Shown: piece after piece, positions 1 through 12,700 of the stretch
Numbering within the stretch: position 1 is the stretch's first letter
Layout of the letters: each line of letters opens with the position of its first letter
Assembly (NCBI GenBank): GCA_013398295.1
Contig: VZSF01005692.1
Location: forward strand, 162,683-226,682
Reading direction: 5' to 3'
DNA length: 64,000 nt
DNA from: Chionis minor
Lineage: Eukaryota; Chordata; Aves; Charadriiformes; Chionididae
Made by a program: the position numbers and the translations under genes
Notes under the pieces: model-generated
What the model was told of the DNA's origin: nothing
The model's database searches: none
The model's input: the letters and a program-made list of their open reading frames with translations, nothing else

Positions 1-26
1 GGGGGGTGTGTGTGTGTGTGTGTGTG
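1..26. repeat. (TG)n microsatellite
   Basis: A G run followed by about ten TG units starts the window. It may continue beyond the left edge. Confidence 0.85.
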
Positions 27-174
27 CAAAGGAGAAGGGGTGTGCAAGCCACGCTTTGGTGGGGGCGGTGGAGTTTTTGTGTGTGTGTATGTGAGAGACC
101 CATCTTTCACCAGGCAAGAAAAAGGGGTCCTGCTGAATTCCAACTGAGGAAGGGACAAGCTGAGAGTCATTCCC

Positions 175-202
175 CGCCCCCCCCCCCCCCCCCCCCCCNC
201 CC
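175..202. repeat. Poly-C tract containing one N
   Basis: A C homopolymer of about 28 bases has an unresolved base at 199. Its length is probably not reliable. Confidence 0.9.
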
Positions 203-3200
203 AAAACTGCTTCCCGTCCTTGTCCGAAGGCACCCGATTATCCTGCACTTGCTGGGGCTTTGCTGACGGAGGCTGAGCAAGGGCTGGTGGGGGTGGTGGC
301 CCCAGCCCCTTGCATGGCGGCTGAGACCCCACACACTCATTACAAGCCCCTCCTGCTGCTGCCCCCCGCCCCCAGCTCTCCCATATCAGGGCCGTTGGGT
401 GTGCGTGGGCGGCAGATCCTGCGCGTGCCCCGGGAGCTGGCAGATCCGTCTCCCCGTGCTGGAGGGACAACCTCAGTACGCAGACCTTTGCCCCCCTGAG
501 CCGTGATGAGCCTTCAGTTTCTCTTTCTGGATTTCGTGACCCTTGGGGAGGAGCTCACGAACTCAACGCTGTTAGCATCACCGCTCACTGCGGAGCAGCG
601 TGCCTGGCCAGGAGCCTTTTGGCTTTTAAAAGCTCCAAAAGTGAGGGAATACTTGGATTTTACCGCGATTTAAGAAAAAAACCCCCAACACAAACCCAAA
701 CCAACACACCCAACCTGTAGGCTCGAGCGAGCAGCTGAGCATAGCGGGGTGGCCGTCACCTCCAGAGAGCCGTCGGTAGAAAAGGGCCCCAGAGCAGCAG
801 GTGCGGCAAAGTGATGAAATCCTTTGGTTTTTTTCAGTGTTTTTGCTTTTGCAACAATGATTTCCTTTATTGTGAGCACTTGTGCAAAGCAGAGCAAGAT
901 GCCCAGGCACTGACACAAGAGCAGTAACGAAACCCCCAAAACAGCCAATGTGAGGAGGGTGGCTGGCACCCCAAGTGCACTATGGGGCAGGTGGGCTCTG
1001 CTGGGGCTCCAAAAGCCACCCAAGGAACAGATTCGGTGTCCCCAGAGTGGGGGACATGGTGCCCTTCCAGGACACATTGCCGAGCTGGTTGTTTTAGAAA
1101 GACGGGCTGGTCTTGTTAAGCAAAGCTGAAAAAAAAACCCCATCTCTTTGGAGAAAGAGGTTTAGCTTAATTTCTGATACCTGGAGTCGTACCGCGAGGA
1201 TTTTCTTCTTCCCTCAGCACCTTGGAGGAAGGGGAAGGACATCCCAAGGAGCCAGGAGCAACCCAGCCTGCAGAGCTGAGGACCAGCCAGCCCGTGCTCT
1301 GCAGAGCTGGTGGAATTTTGCAACACACCCGCCCACCACATGGCATGGGCTTTCCCAAGGATTATCTCCTTTCCTTCAGGGAAGCCACACCTTTGGCTTG
1401 TAACCTGTCAGCCTGTGGCTCAGGGCAGGCAGGATCGGCAGGCAGGTGCCAGGGTGCTGCAGCCAGGTACTGCCCTGAAAGATCGAGCGCTCGATCTCCC
1501 AGCCGGGGGGATTTTGGATGGGAACGTTGGATCCTCCCGTTGATTTCGGCCATGGCTGGAGTGCCCTTTCAGCCTGGGTTACCAAGCCACAGATTAGACA
1601 CTCAAGTTCACCTTTGTTGGAGCTGCTCACGCTCAGGCCTGAATTACCAGTCTCCAGTCCCCACCTCCTCCCCAGTGTAATGGACAAAACAGGCTTTTGG
1701 GAAACCCTTGCCTGCCCGTGGACTGGAAAAGGTTTCTAGCGGCTCCGCTCCTGCTACAGCTGGGCTGCGGTCCTGCTCAGCTTGCGTGGCTCTGAGCTGT
1801 GTCCACCACCTCAATCCCTTCACCTTTTTCTTCTCTGCGTAGTCCCATTACCATGTGATTTCTTTCCCGGGGCAACCGGCAAAGCTATAGGAAGCATTCC
1901 TCATGTCGTCTCCCTGCTTGCCTTACCTTTTCAGAAGGTCTGGGAGAAACCTGAACTAAAAGGGTTTGCAACAGTCACAGGAGAAAACATCTTCCCAGGC
2001 TTTTCATCCCCTTCAACCACAGAATGCCAAACAACCTCGGGAAGTGGTGAAGTTTGGCCCACTGACTCCGTGGTGTGGACAAGCCTGAAGGTGAAGTTGG
2101 TGCTAGTGCTGGAGGGCAGGAGTACTCTTACAGATAGGCCTCCAGGCTGGCTGAGGGCCCTAAATGCGGCCAAAGCCTCTTAGGTCAGCTGAAGCTGTGG
2201 GACTACACCTAACCAAGGACCAAAGTGCCACCTCAGACCTCTCATCCCTCAAAGTCCTGGGACTAAGGCACTTTGTACCCAAAGTTCCTGCTCTGAAGGT
2301 TTTCATGTTGTGGGACGCGCCCTCCTACCTTCCAGGTCTGGCATCCTCCCCGCTTTGCAAAGTTTCCTGCTCCGCGTTCTAACCAAAGAAGGCAATCCCA
2401 GGCAGAAGTCCACCACGGCGTCACCTGGGCTGGATATCTCTTCGAAGATGCCTGCAGTCTGGAGGCACTAGTTATCAGCTGGATCTTGGCCGGGAGTTCC
2501 CTTTGTTTGTCAGGCAGCACCACTCCCGCTGTGTCACTCCGGTTTCCTTATCTCAACCTGGACTTTGGACAGAGACCAGCACCGCAGACACCTCGGCAAG
2601 GAGGAGCGGTTTATGAGGACGATTACCCACTTGGGCAAGCTCAGGGTTGACCGAAACACAAACTAAATAGCACCAGCAGAAACCAGGCCAGTTTGCTTCT
2701 CTCAAAACCAGAAAGCTTCACTCCGGTGGATCTCTTTGCATCGGAAAACCTTGTGCTCCCAACCCTGTGACCTGCACGGGTGCCAAGTTAGAGCAAGCAG
2801 TGAATGGCTGCCTTTAATTAAAGGTCTTAACCATGCAGCATGGCCAGAGAGGGCACATGCTGAGTTAGGTAATGGACCATTATTTCCCTGGCCCCGCAGA
2901 TCAAGCGGCGCAGGGCACTGCTCCGCCAGGAAGCTGTGGGGACAGTACAGCTTTCTGTCCCTCCACATCTGGCAAGAGCTCGCAGAGCTTGTCTGCGCTG
3001 CATGGGGCCAGCCAGAGAAAGGTCCCTCAGTTCTTACAGGGAAAGCAGCACAAAATAACTGACATGTGCTGGGTTCCTCCTGCTCCGACCGCAAATAACG
3101 AGATGCTTCCCAGGAAGCTGCCCGACCCGCGGAAGTTTGGGTCCGAAGCCTAAACAGAAGAGAGCGGGCGCTGGGAGGGAGCTGCAGCCTGCAGCAGGCC

Positions 3201-3461
3201 GGCAGCACGCTCTGCAGAGGGAGGAACTTGCTTCCCCCCCCACACCCCACAACTCCCTCCACCAAGCTCTTCCTTCCAGCCTGGTTCCCCCCATCCTTTC
3301 TCCGGCGTGCGTGGAGCTGCGGAAGGCGCACCAGCTCCCCGAGCGCCCGGCTTTATGCAGGGCACCGGCACGCTCAGCCAGCGGCACCAGCCTCGCTGCG
3401 GGAGGGCTAATCCGGAGGCTGGAGAGGAATCAGTCACTGACCCAGGGGAGGGGAAACCCCA
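203..3461. other. Flank beyond the DSTN 3' end, no gene recognised
   Basis: This is GC-rich sequence with several open frames of 60-209 codons on both strands (the longest at 2702-3331, minus). None resembles a known protein family, and none has a convincing exon structure. It could hold part of the 3' region of a neighbouring gene outside the window, but I cannot show that. Confidence 0.5.
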
Positions 3462-4759
3462 TTTATTTAGGCTATTCGAATTTGGCACGCACAGAACATA
3501 TCACAGTAACGCACTTGAGGCTAAGGGTTTTGGTTTTGTTTTTTTTTTTTTTTTCTTTTTCTCTACAGACATACAGGAAAACTCTATGCAACTCCCATGT
3601 ACACATTACACAAAGGAAACAGCTTTAATCAACCACTGGTGAAACATGGAAGCTTTTAAGATCTCTGTAGCTGGCACAGGAATGTTCTCTACCCCCCATA
3701 CAAAAGGCATTTCAGGTCAAACTTTCTAGTAGGTGATATTTCCATGCATTTCTACAGAATTAAAGAAGCTAACAGACAAAAAGCCCAGATCAAGCCGTAT
3801 TAGTCAGGCCGATTGGTTCTACTAAGTTAAATCAATAGTAATTATGGACAAATGGACCAAGTGACCAAAGACTGGGGCTCAGAATACCACTTTTTAAGAT
3901 GCGGTTCCTTCTCATTGTACTACCCATAACTGGAAAGCTCTGCTATAAGAATCTGCATTTGTAAAAGCCTCAGAAGCATCTGATCCACTACTGTGTATTA
4001 CAGAAACTAAGGTAGTTCTAAATTTAACTATGTCAACAGAAAAGCAATTTTTATAGAATCACTCAGGCTGGAAAAGACCTCAAGACACTTCATAACAAGA
4101 AAAATGAACCTACGGAACACGTGAACCTTTAAATATTATTACTGCACCGTGAGTTTACAAGAGAGTGGATTAGGACTATTTCTCCAGAAAAGTGTGTCTA
4201 TTTTATCTCTAACTTCAGAATTAGCCGTTATTAGTACTGCTCTGCAACTGCAAGCACTAAGAATTTAACCCAGTTTTGGTGCCAACAGGTTGCTTTAGCC
4301 TAACTTTACCTACAGGTTTAAAGTTTTGTATTAAATGGTTACAGGGGAAAAGTTTTTGAGTTTGGCAATTTGGCCAGCAGCCTCAAAAAGACTGACTGAA
4401 TTTTGCTTTTTACAATTTAGAAAAGTAAGAACAGGAAACAGATTTGTTCTCACCTCCCCCCCCCTTTCATCCCATGATACACTGCTGTATTGGACCAAAA
4501 TTTTTGGAGATCTTTAGTGTTAATCCATCGGGGACAGTATTGGGCTGGACAACCAATGCAAATATTAATACACCAAGAAAAATCCTTAGATTTGATTTAT
4601 TTAGGGTCATTTGTACATACGAGCTACATCTCCAAAATCTACTTTATTCTACAAGACAGCTTCCCTACAGTTAGTGAAACCCTTGCCTAGAATGGTTGTT
4701 TTACATAACTGATATATTAAAACATGGAATGCTTGTAGAGTTGTGGCACTGTATGACAT
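3462..4759 (-). other. DSTN: DSTN 3' UTR (extent approximate)
   Basis: The sequence downstream of the DSTN stop is AT-rich up to about 3.46 kb, then turns GC-rich abruptly. Minus-strand poly(A) signal candidates are AATAAA at 4643-4648, 4596-4601 and 3462-3467, and ATTAAA at 3624-3629. A UTR of about 1.1-1.3 kb would agree with the known size of vertebrate destrin mRNAs. The exact cleavage site cannot be chosen without transcripts. A T-rich run at about 3537-3562 (poly-A on the transcribed strand) lies inside this stretch, between the two distal signals. Confidence 0.6.
4053..4090 (-). repeat. Possible short CR1 3'-end remnant
   Basis: The segment ATAGAATCACTCAGGCTGGA followed by AAAGACCT resembles the reverse complement of the CR1 3' terminus, whose usual form is an ATAGAATCA repeat followed by a GG(T)TGGAAAAGACCT block. 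Only about 40 bases are recognisable, inside the DSTN 3' UTR. It could be a chance match. Confidence 0.45.
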
Positions 4760-4869
4760 CTACACAGGACTTCCTTCAAAAGCTACGACTAGGGAGCCTC
4801 CTAGCTTCTCAGCAATGCAAGCTCGGTTGAGGTCCTCTGGCCCATTTGCTTGGCATTCATGCTTTATGC
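4760..4869 (-). CDS. DSTN: DSTN exon 4, C-terminal residues 130-165 and stop
   Basis: This 110-nt terminal coding exon encodes [16 protein letters not shown] and continues to AFEGSPV followed by TAG. The acceptor is TTTTTTAG|GC on the minus strand. The stop codon occupies 4760-4762. The length equals what a 165-residue ADF needs after exons 1-3, so no frameshift or missing codon is present. Confidence 0.96.
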
Positions 4870-6784
4870 CTAAAAAAAGAGGCAAAACACTCAATAATGC
4901 AGTATTTCGACATGCTAGTAATCAGAGAAACATACGTGGTGACAATATTAGAAGAGGCAATCCAGTCACTCAAGCACGTAAGTCCTGCCTTAGCTTAGGA
5001 ATTTCAACGGTTTCCCCCTGATGTGTCCCAGGAGACATCGGCTACATACCAAATATGAACATAGAAATACCAGGGAGAAATTTCTCACTAGATCAGACTG
5101 TTAGCCTTTTTACTGCAGGCTATCGCACGAGCGAATCGCTCATTTCTAGCGCTCCCCTGGTTATGGTAGGCCAGGGAGCTGCACGCAAACACACTACCAT
5201 GGCTGACTCAGCTCCTGCTGGCTCTGGAGAGGCAGGTGCAAGAATCAGAGTGAGAACCTGAGATGTAGAAACCAGAAAGACTTTTGCTGGTCTAAGGAAT
5301 CAACAGTGGTTTCTTTTTTTTTGGAGGGTGGGAGCCCCACCCAAGCCTGTCTTATGTGGAGAAAAGCCGAATTTCATCAGAATTTCTTTTTTTCCAACTT
5401 TCACATGTGCAGCGCACAGTCTCCCTGAGTATTTCCAACCCACGGGCAAGTTGTCCTGTGAAGGCTGGCACTGCTGCACAACAGTCCCGTCAGTCTTGCA
5501 CGCTGCAAGATTTTGGCCCAGCGCAGCATGAGGAACTGAAGAGGGGGGCAGCACTATATGGCCACGAGCCACTGTAGTGACCGACTTAGCATGAAATTTC
5601 TGAATGCTGCAGCAAGGTGTTTACTCCTTGGTTAATGGTGCCTGACAGGCTGAACAGAACTTTGCTTCTCCGCTCGGAGATGCAATGCCTTTTGAAATGA
5701 GTAATCACAATCACATCCCTAAATCAAGTTAATCGTTAATTACTACTACTACAGCACAGTAAGTTTATGAGTGTATATTTCAAGAGACACAGGGCTGAAA
5801 GTCCTCTGCCAGAGAGGCAGCTCTGCACAAAATCCAGCTGCATGTTATGAATCTAATGGTTTCTAGCCCGTATGGCACAGACGTGCTGTTCTGTACAGCA
5901 CAGCTATGGCGTCACATTGCAAAACCTGCTCTGGTCCTGAGCACAGTTCTAGCGCCTCTACAATTCAGAGTCAGACAACGTAAGTTTTAGCCAAAGCTCA
6001 TTTTTGCTCTGTCACGGGGCATTTCACCTGTGAAATTCTCATCTCTCACTAGTATCTCCAAATTAAAAAACAAACCCAAACCAATTAGCCAACAGTTAAG
6101 CCTTGCTGTGTAAGCATTCGAGGGGCATGCCACAGCTAGGAGCGTTAGATGCATTACGTACCTTGAAACTTCTTTTTGATTGCATCCTTGGAGCTTGCGT
6201 AGATCATCTTACTTTTGAGAGGTGCTTGTTCTGGTGCCCTAGTGGAATACATCAAAAAGTGCAATTAGTGGCATTTATTATCCAGCACAGACAGAAGCAG
6301 TATCCTACTGATTACGAACAAGCGAAGCGTCTCACGGCTCAGAATACAGGCATCAGGCTGTCTGGCTCACTCTAAGCTTGCCACCTTCTCAGCCTGGGCG
6401 ACAGAAATGCTCAGAGACCTCACCCACATGCATGGGACTGCATGTTTGGAATGAGTGAGTTGGGAAGATGGCTTACCACAAGAAAAACATCAGCTCTTCT
6501 TTTTTGGATTCCTTGGTCTCAAAGCTTGCATCATACAAGGCATAACGGCAATCCTTCTCGGGAAGCATCTGCACAAAGTGCTTGAAAGGGTCGGTAACTG
6601 TCACACCGACATCTCCCACCAGAATCTCTTTGCCTTCTTCCACAATAATGCACTTTTTGTCTGGACTGAGGCAGAAGATGACAGCCTTCTTCCTCTTCTT
6701 AATTTCCTCAGGCGTAGAGCACTTCCGCACTTTCATGTCATAGAAGATACGGCATACCTCATCGGCAACTTGTACTCCAGATGC
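4760..6784 (-). CDS. DSTN: Destrin (actin-depolymerizing factor), coding exons 2-4
   Basis: This is a cytosolic ADF/cofilin-family protein that binds G- and F-actin, severs filaments and speeds subunit loss. Spliced coding sequence join(4760..4869, 6162..6238, 6477..6784) on the minus strand gives residues 2-165, exactly the family length once an exon-1 Met is added. All introns are GT-AG. Visible landmarks are Ser3 (the LIM-kinase site, in the N-terminal ASG), the basic KKRKK nuclear-localization stretch at 30-34, Trp104, Lys112/Lys114 and the actin-binding helix DAIKKKF at 122-128. Destrin rather than cofilin is supported by KKKFQGIKHEC and [10 protein letters not shown], where cofilins have KKKLTGIKHEL and a different following segment. 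The protein is nearly identical to chicken ADF as I recall it; Gln rather than Glu in KHFVQML is one difference. The initiator Met is not in the visible sequence: exon 2 begins directly at codon 2, so ATG must be the last codon of exon 1, probably inside the gap at 15087-15889. Confidence 0.96.
6162..6238 (-). CDS. DSTN: DSTN exon 3 (end of Trp104 to first base of Gly130)
   Basis: This 77-nt exon encodes [13 protein letters not shown] followed by [12 protein letters not shown]. The acceptor is CACTAG|GG and the donor CAAG|GTACGT on the minus strand. It holds Lys112, Lys114 and the long actin-binding helix. The flanking introns are short: 238 bp on the exon-2 side and about 1.3 kb on the exon-4 side. 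Confidence 0.96.
6477..6784 (-). CDS. DSTN: DSTN exon 2 (residues 2-103 plus two bases of Trp104)
   Basis: This 308-nt exon carries most of the ADF-homology domain. On the minus strand the acceptor reads TTTGCAG followed by GCATCTGGAGTA (ASGV), and the donor is TG|GTAAGC after MFFL. The phase fits: two bases of the Trp104 codon end this exon and the third base opens exon 3. Starting at codon 2 is the usual ADF/cofilin arrangement, in which exon 1 supplies only the initiator Met. Confidence 0.97.
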
Positions 6785-9700
6785 CTGCAAAGACAGGAGC
6801 AAAGACCTTTAGGGCTACCACCATACATTTTCACAACTAAGTTACTGCACTACATTAAATCCGATGCTAGAAGACAATTGATACCAACAATAGTCACTAG
6901 CGGCCTGAGAGCCTCGTCAGAAAAGGCTGCAGGCCCTCTTTTTCCAGGCCAAGTAACAAATCTGGAGCCTCAATGCTGCCCACAGCCAAGTGCCAAACCA
7001 AAACTATTCCGAAGAAGGCACAATCCTACTTATATTAGAACATGGTTTTGGGGTAGTTTTACATGCATGTCCATCCCTTCTCCTTCGAGATTCAGTTGCG
7101 GCAGATCCTTTGGCATTACAGCAGTTTAATTTTGTTACCCATTTCAGGCTGGCTAGACAATCAAGTCCACAAGAATCTTCTGTTCAAAGCTTCCTAGCCA
7201 TTTCTAGCATGCTTGGTAGCAGCTTTAGGAACAGAGGTAAAACATGGCCAAATTTCATGCTTGTCACATGGATCCGATTATAGATCAAGAGACATGTAGT
7301 GGGGTACAGGGACTGCAGTGGTAGTTTTTAGCTGAACAAGCCGACTTTCAGAAGTTCCTCTGAATTCACTGTTTTAAAGAAGAACTTTCAAGTCTAACAG
7401 TTCAAGTGTCTACTTCCCAGCAGTTCCTCCATCAGTTTTTAAAGCAAGCTGCCTGCCATTTCAGCTTCCCTCCCTTCTCCTAAAGTCCCATGGGAAATTC
7501 TTGTTACTTAGTGGCATCCCCCTGTGCTGGCTGTAATAGGAAGCGCGGCTGTAGCATTACCAATCTAATGTTAAAGGCAGCTGCACAGAATAAAGAGGAC
7601 AAGACCTAGCAAGAATGGCAAGAGGCTGAACTGCATTTTCAGTCTGCTACTTTTTTGGGAATGAGACACACAAAAAAAAAAAGAGAAAAAAAGAAAAGGG
7701 TGGCAGGGTAGAAGCATTTTTATCTGAGTTTTGTTCTCAGAGTTCAGCAAAGGTGGAGAGCTTAAAAGCAGCCGTGCAATAGTGAATACTGCAAATAATG
7801 GAAGCCATACTGGCCAGCAGACACTGCTGGAAGGACACCATGGCCAGAGCAGTAAAGACCAAATGGAAGTCTGTCCAACACTCATCTATCTGTTCAAAAC
7901 GCTGCATGCATTGTGAACGAGATTCCTTTCCAACACTGCTTCTTCCACTGCTGGTTTTTGGTCTTCCAAATTCAAATGACATTACGCTCAGATATCGCAA
8001 TTCATATCTCAGAAGGAAAATCGCCCTCCTCCCTCTGTGTAAACTGCCACACGTCACAAGCAGTACTGAACAGTCAGGTAAAGCATCATGTGAGACATAC
8101 TAACTGGAAAAGACTAAAGGTTGAAAAAGACTAAAGCTTGTTCTTCATTTTGTTTTTCCTTAAGCTAAGCCCCAAAATACAAACTTGATGGATTCATTTT
8201 TGGGGGACTTTGTACCTGATCAGAGCGAAAGTGTTCTAAAGAAACATTACAGTTCAGCTGCAAAACCAGGCAGATGAGTGGTGAAGAGGAACTGCTTAGT
8301 GCTGGCTTTCAAACTGGCTGCCCTTGAGAAACGGTTACTGATTGGACAACTACTTAACATGTATTTTTTTTTTAAAAAGCCTTGACCGACACCTACCACG
8401 CAGGACCTCAGATAAGCTCAGATTCTCCTTTTTCTAGCAACATCTCTCCTTCTGTAACTTCTAGTGGCTGGCACAGCTTTTGACTTTGAAGAGAGGTAAA
8501 GACAGTGAAGGGAGGTGGCACAGCTGGCAGAATCTATTGCCATGGAGTTTGGCATCTAGATGCCCCAAGGGCTGGTCATGCAAAAGCAGGGCAATTTCAT
8601 ACAGCACCAAATCTGAGACACAAGCTTTTTTCTAGCGTGAAGAACAGCGCCCTTTAGGGGTTTACTCAAATCCAAGGGGACCTCCCTTGAGATTTACAAT
8701 GCATGGCTTGTCTATTAGGGGTACTGTATCCAGAATCCTTTGCACTTACTTTGGGATGAGAAAACAGGGAGTAAATCACTGTGCCTCAGCTGCCTGGCAG
8801 GCAGCCACCCTTCTGCATATCTCCAATAAGGCAAGGAAAGTAAGCGGAGAAAGCCTATTCCAGGACAAATTCGAGCAAAAGTGCAAACATCGACTCGAAG
8901 TGACTCATTCCTATATCACCTCCTCCATATGGACAGTGAGCACTTTGTCATAGTGTGACTGAGAACTAATGAGGAATAAAGGTCTTTCTCCTCTTGCCCC
9001 TGTGGTTGGTGTAGGCAAGAGCTCTCTGGGAAGACCCTAAATAATACAAGGTTGCCCTAAAACAGTGCAGCGTTGAGTAGAACTATTGCATCATTCACTA
9101 AGGACAAATCTACAGTGAACTCCAGACAACTTTTTTTTTCCTCCTGCTGAGGTTTGTCTTCTAACTAATGGCATCTCAGTAGCTGACAACAGGCGTTAAG
9201 ACTCAGGTTTTACAATCTTGAGTTTTTTGTGACTAAGTAGAAACTGCTTAGAGAGCTTGAACTAGCATAGGAATGAGTCTAATAATTGCATAAAAGCAGC
9301 ACATGTCACCTAGCTCTTCCTTTGTCAATTCTTGATCTTTGCTCCGAGACCACAACAACTAATTCCCTTGCACCAACTCCTCTTGCCAAGAAGTTAACTT
9401 TGAAAGAAGAGGTAATGCTCAGCAGAGTGCCAGAAGCAAGCTGCAGCAATGGAGCTGCAGGTTGATGTGAACTGTGCAGTCAAGAGCATATGCTTGTGCT
9501 ACTGCACAGCCAGAAACATGTCTCCAAGTCAGGAGACAAGTTGTTTCCTTATAAAGAAACTGAGCACTGCTGGCAAGTCAGTTCAGATTCCAAAAATGTT
9601 GAGAGTATTTAGTCTGGAAACTCAAAATTCACTGTTAAACTGCAGCTGATAACTAGGACTCACCAGAAACTGAAGGGACAATAGTAAGAACAGGATTTTT

Positions 9701-12700
9701 CAGCTTTCCAAAGCAAAAGGCTGTTAGTAGCTGGTGCTGCTCCTTTTCACAGCTGCTGTACAACCCCTGGATTCATCACACAGGCTGACTTTATTGCTAG
9801 GGACAATGCATATTTGTTCCATCTGAGAAAACCCTATAGCTGTGTCACAGTATGGGTTGAAATGAAACCATAAACTCCCAGTGCAACTAATTGCTTCCAA
9901 AAAGAGGATCTACTTTTGTAACTGTAGGACACCCTCTTCAACCCTGGGCTTGTACCAGCCATGACTGGCTTTGTAAACATACTTAAAAAGGAAAAACACC
10001 TCTAAATCCTAGGCAGCTTTTATTGTAAGGTGGTTGCAACCATTCTGTGTAGGGCAGCCACAGGATAACTGTTAAGAGCATTGGAACAAGGAGAACGCCA
10101 CACTCTCAAATACACGTCCTTATTCAACATTTTAACCACATCTCTGCTGATTTGCCCAGAAGAACAGCTGGTGAGAAGCCTCCACCCCGCCAGTAATGAC
10201 AGAATAAATGTTTGTTTGTTAGTCTGGATTTTCCCTCTTTGGCCCAATATCACTCTGCTCAGAGGATTCGACAAAGCACATTCATTATTATTTTCTGCTT
10301 TCTGGCTTGAACCCTGCAGGGCTACAGCAGCTAGCCTGGTTCTATTGTTTTTCAGTACGAAAGCAGTTACCCGGCTCTGGACTGGTACATGGGTAGCTAG
10401 CTATTCACTGAACAGTACATGTTGTATGTACCTGTGGGATACACCACCATCAGCTGGTGACATTTTGTTGTAGAGGACAGACCAACCCTGTAACACAGGC
10501 AACACCAGCTTAAAACCATTCTTGGGATGCAACTGCAGAGAAAAAGACTTACATTCAAATAGCCAGCCTGCTTCTATAGTGTCAAGGACCTTTACCACAG
10601 GTTACCTCACTGAAACAAGGCAGCAGCAAGGAGGCAGGCCACCTAATTACCAGATGGGAAAACGATTCCAGTGACGGCATATTCAGGGAGGCATTCAGGC
10701 AAGAAGGGACACAGTAAGTTCCTCTGAGGGAATGAGCAAAAATGACTTCTCCTCTGGTACCGCCATGCAACTATTGCAAAGGCGGCACGTCTTGTGGGCA
10801 GTGTTGCCTTGTATATTATTCTGGCGCATTCATACCAGTACCCCCATTGTATTTCCATACAGACTGCTGTAGGCACATGAGGTAATGGTTGCATTAAATA
10901 CCTTGTCAGCATGCATTGCAGTAACACAACGGCTCTTATTCCCTACACAAAGCCGTCGTTCCTGCCTTAAGCGCAAAGCACTGCAGAAGTCTTGTGAGCG
11001 CAGAATGCCGGCCCTACACAGGGCAGCCCAAAGAGAGAGCCTTCTGTCTAGCAGGCTTCCAACTGCTAGAGGCGTCCCCAGCTGCCTCCACTAACAGCTT
11101 CCAATATTTTGCCTTCATCACCAAGTACCCTACAACTGAAATTTAATCTAAATGAGGGAAGACTGAAGAATAATCCAAAGCTTTCTCAAGAAAATCCCCA
11201 TATACAGAAAGCCATTTCAGGAATGACACACATGCCAGACACCTGATAAACTGGATTTGTAGCAAGCCTGCATTGAAACACAACTTTGACACCATGAAAT
11301 TTGCCTTCTCTTTTGTTAGGAAACACTGTGAACTCCAGTATTTTCCTGTAATATTTAAAATATTTTACCTAAGAAAAGTATTTGTTCCTCCTCAACCGTA
11401 AGACAGCCGAGAAGACTTTAAACTAATGACTTAGTTTGCCTCAAGACAAGTTTGAAGGACTAAATTTGGTTTTAAGTATTAACAATTTTACAGTGTGGGT
11501 TTTCTTTCCTGCGATCAGAACCTAAGAGCCCTCCATAATGGTGCCAGTATATGTGTTATCTACAGAGACATTCCAAGAAGCAGTTCTCGACTTGTTTTGT
11601 TTGGGAACCATGCACACACATTGTATACACCGGCATGGACTATCCACAGCTACTCAAGTGGAAACTTCTGCTTCTTGGAAAAGCATCATCAATTTTTCCA
11701 GAATTTGACACCAAGAACTTATTAAAGTATGCCTTGTTTAATTGCAAAGGCAGATTTGAGAAGACTGTGCTCTCTTGTTTGCTAGTCACATTACTGCCAT
11801 GTATTTGGTTCTCAGTTTCTTCAGCAAACACGTTTTTTCCCCCCTATGCTTGGCATACCACCCTCCTATCTACCTTCAAAATTCCCTGCCACTGCCAGAA
11901 CTGCCTGTGTAACCATGTTGCATTTCCATCTGACTCACTAATGTGTCATAGTACATCTCTGCGACAAATATTTTTTCAATTAAACCTATTACCACCCGGC
12001 TGTTCTGGGACAGCAGCCTTCACAAAGCTGTCCCTTATGTTGCCACGCAATACCCTGGGACATCATCAGCACCGAGACCTTGAAGGGAAAACTAAGCCAA
12101 GTCAGCTGTGAGAGCACCCAGCAGAAAGGCAGGGTCACAAAGCCTGGCTGCAGCTAACAGACTGGAAGAAGATCTTGCCAAATCAGGCCTCTAAAAAGGT
12201 ATCAGCTATGGCCAACAAGCTGACTGAAAATGTAGGTGGTTAAAAATACACAGATCTTAAATACTGCTTTGCTTTATTTGAGCACTCAAGAAAACCTATC
12301 TGATATTACTGCCCCCACTTTGCTGAGTAGGAAAGGAGGCAACACACGGAGTGACTACTTTAACTTCCCAAAGACCAGGGGTGTGGGAACATCAGTGACT
12401 TCCCAAGTCCCAGTAGGCCCACGTCCCTCTACTATCTACAGGCAGGCAGACATCTCCATTTATGCCAGGCAGCCTGCATCTGAAAGTCCAAAAGCTTCAA
12501 TTCAGATCTGAAGCACGATAGGAAACATAACTAACTGCCTTTTTACTGCTGTTGTGTAAGAGGCCATTATTTGCACACCATAAACCAGCAAGGAGTACAG
12601 AGTTATTTGCATATGACTTGTAGGCAGATCTTGCCAGCTAGACTTGAGTTTTTTATTTTGCATTATTTGGTCTCCTTTTTGGGGCTGATTGAATCAAAAC

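Noticed and set aside
2702..3331. Minus-strand open frame of 209 codons beyond the DSTN 3' end
   Set aside because: It has no recognisable domain, no clear promoter and no splice context, and its composition follows local GC content.
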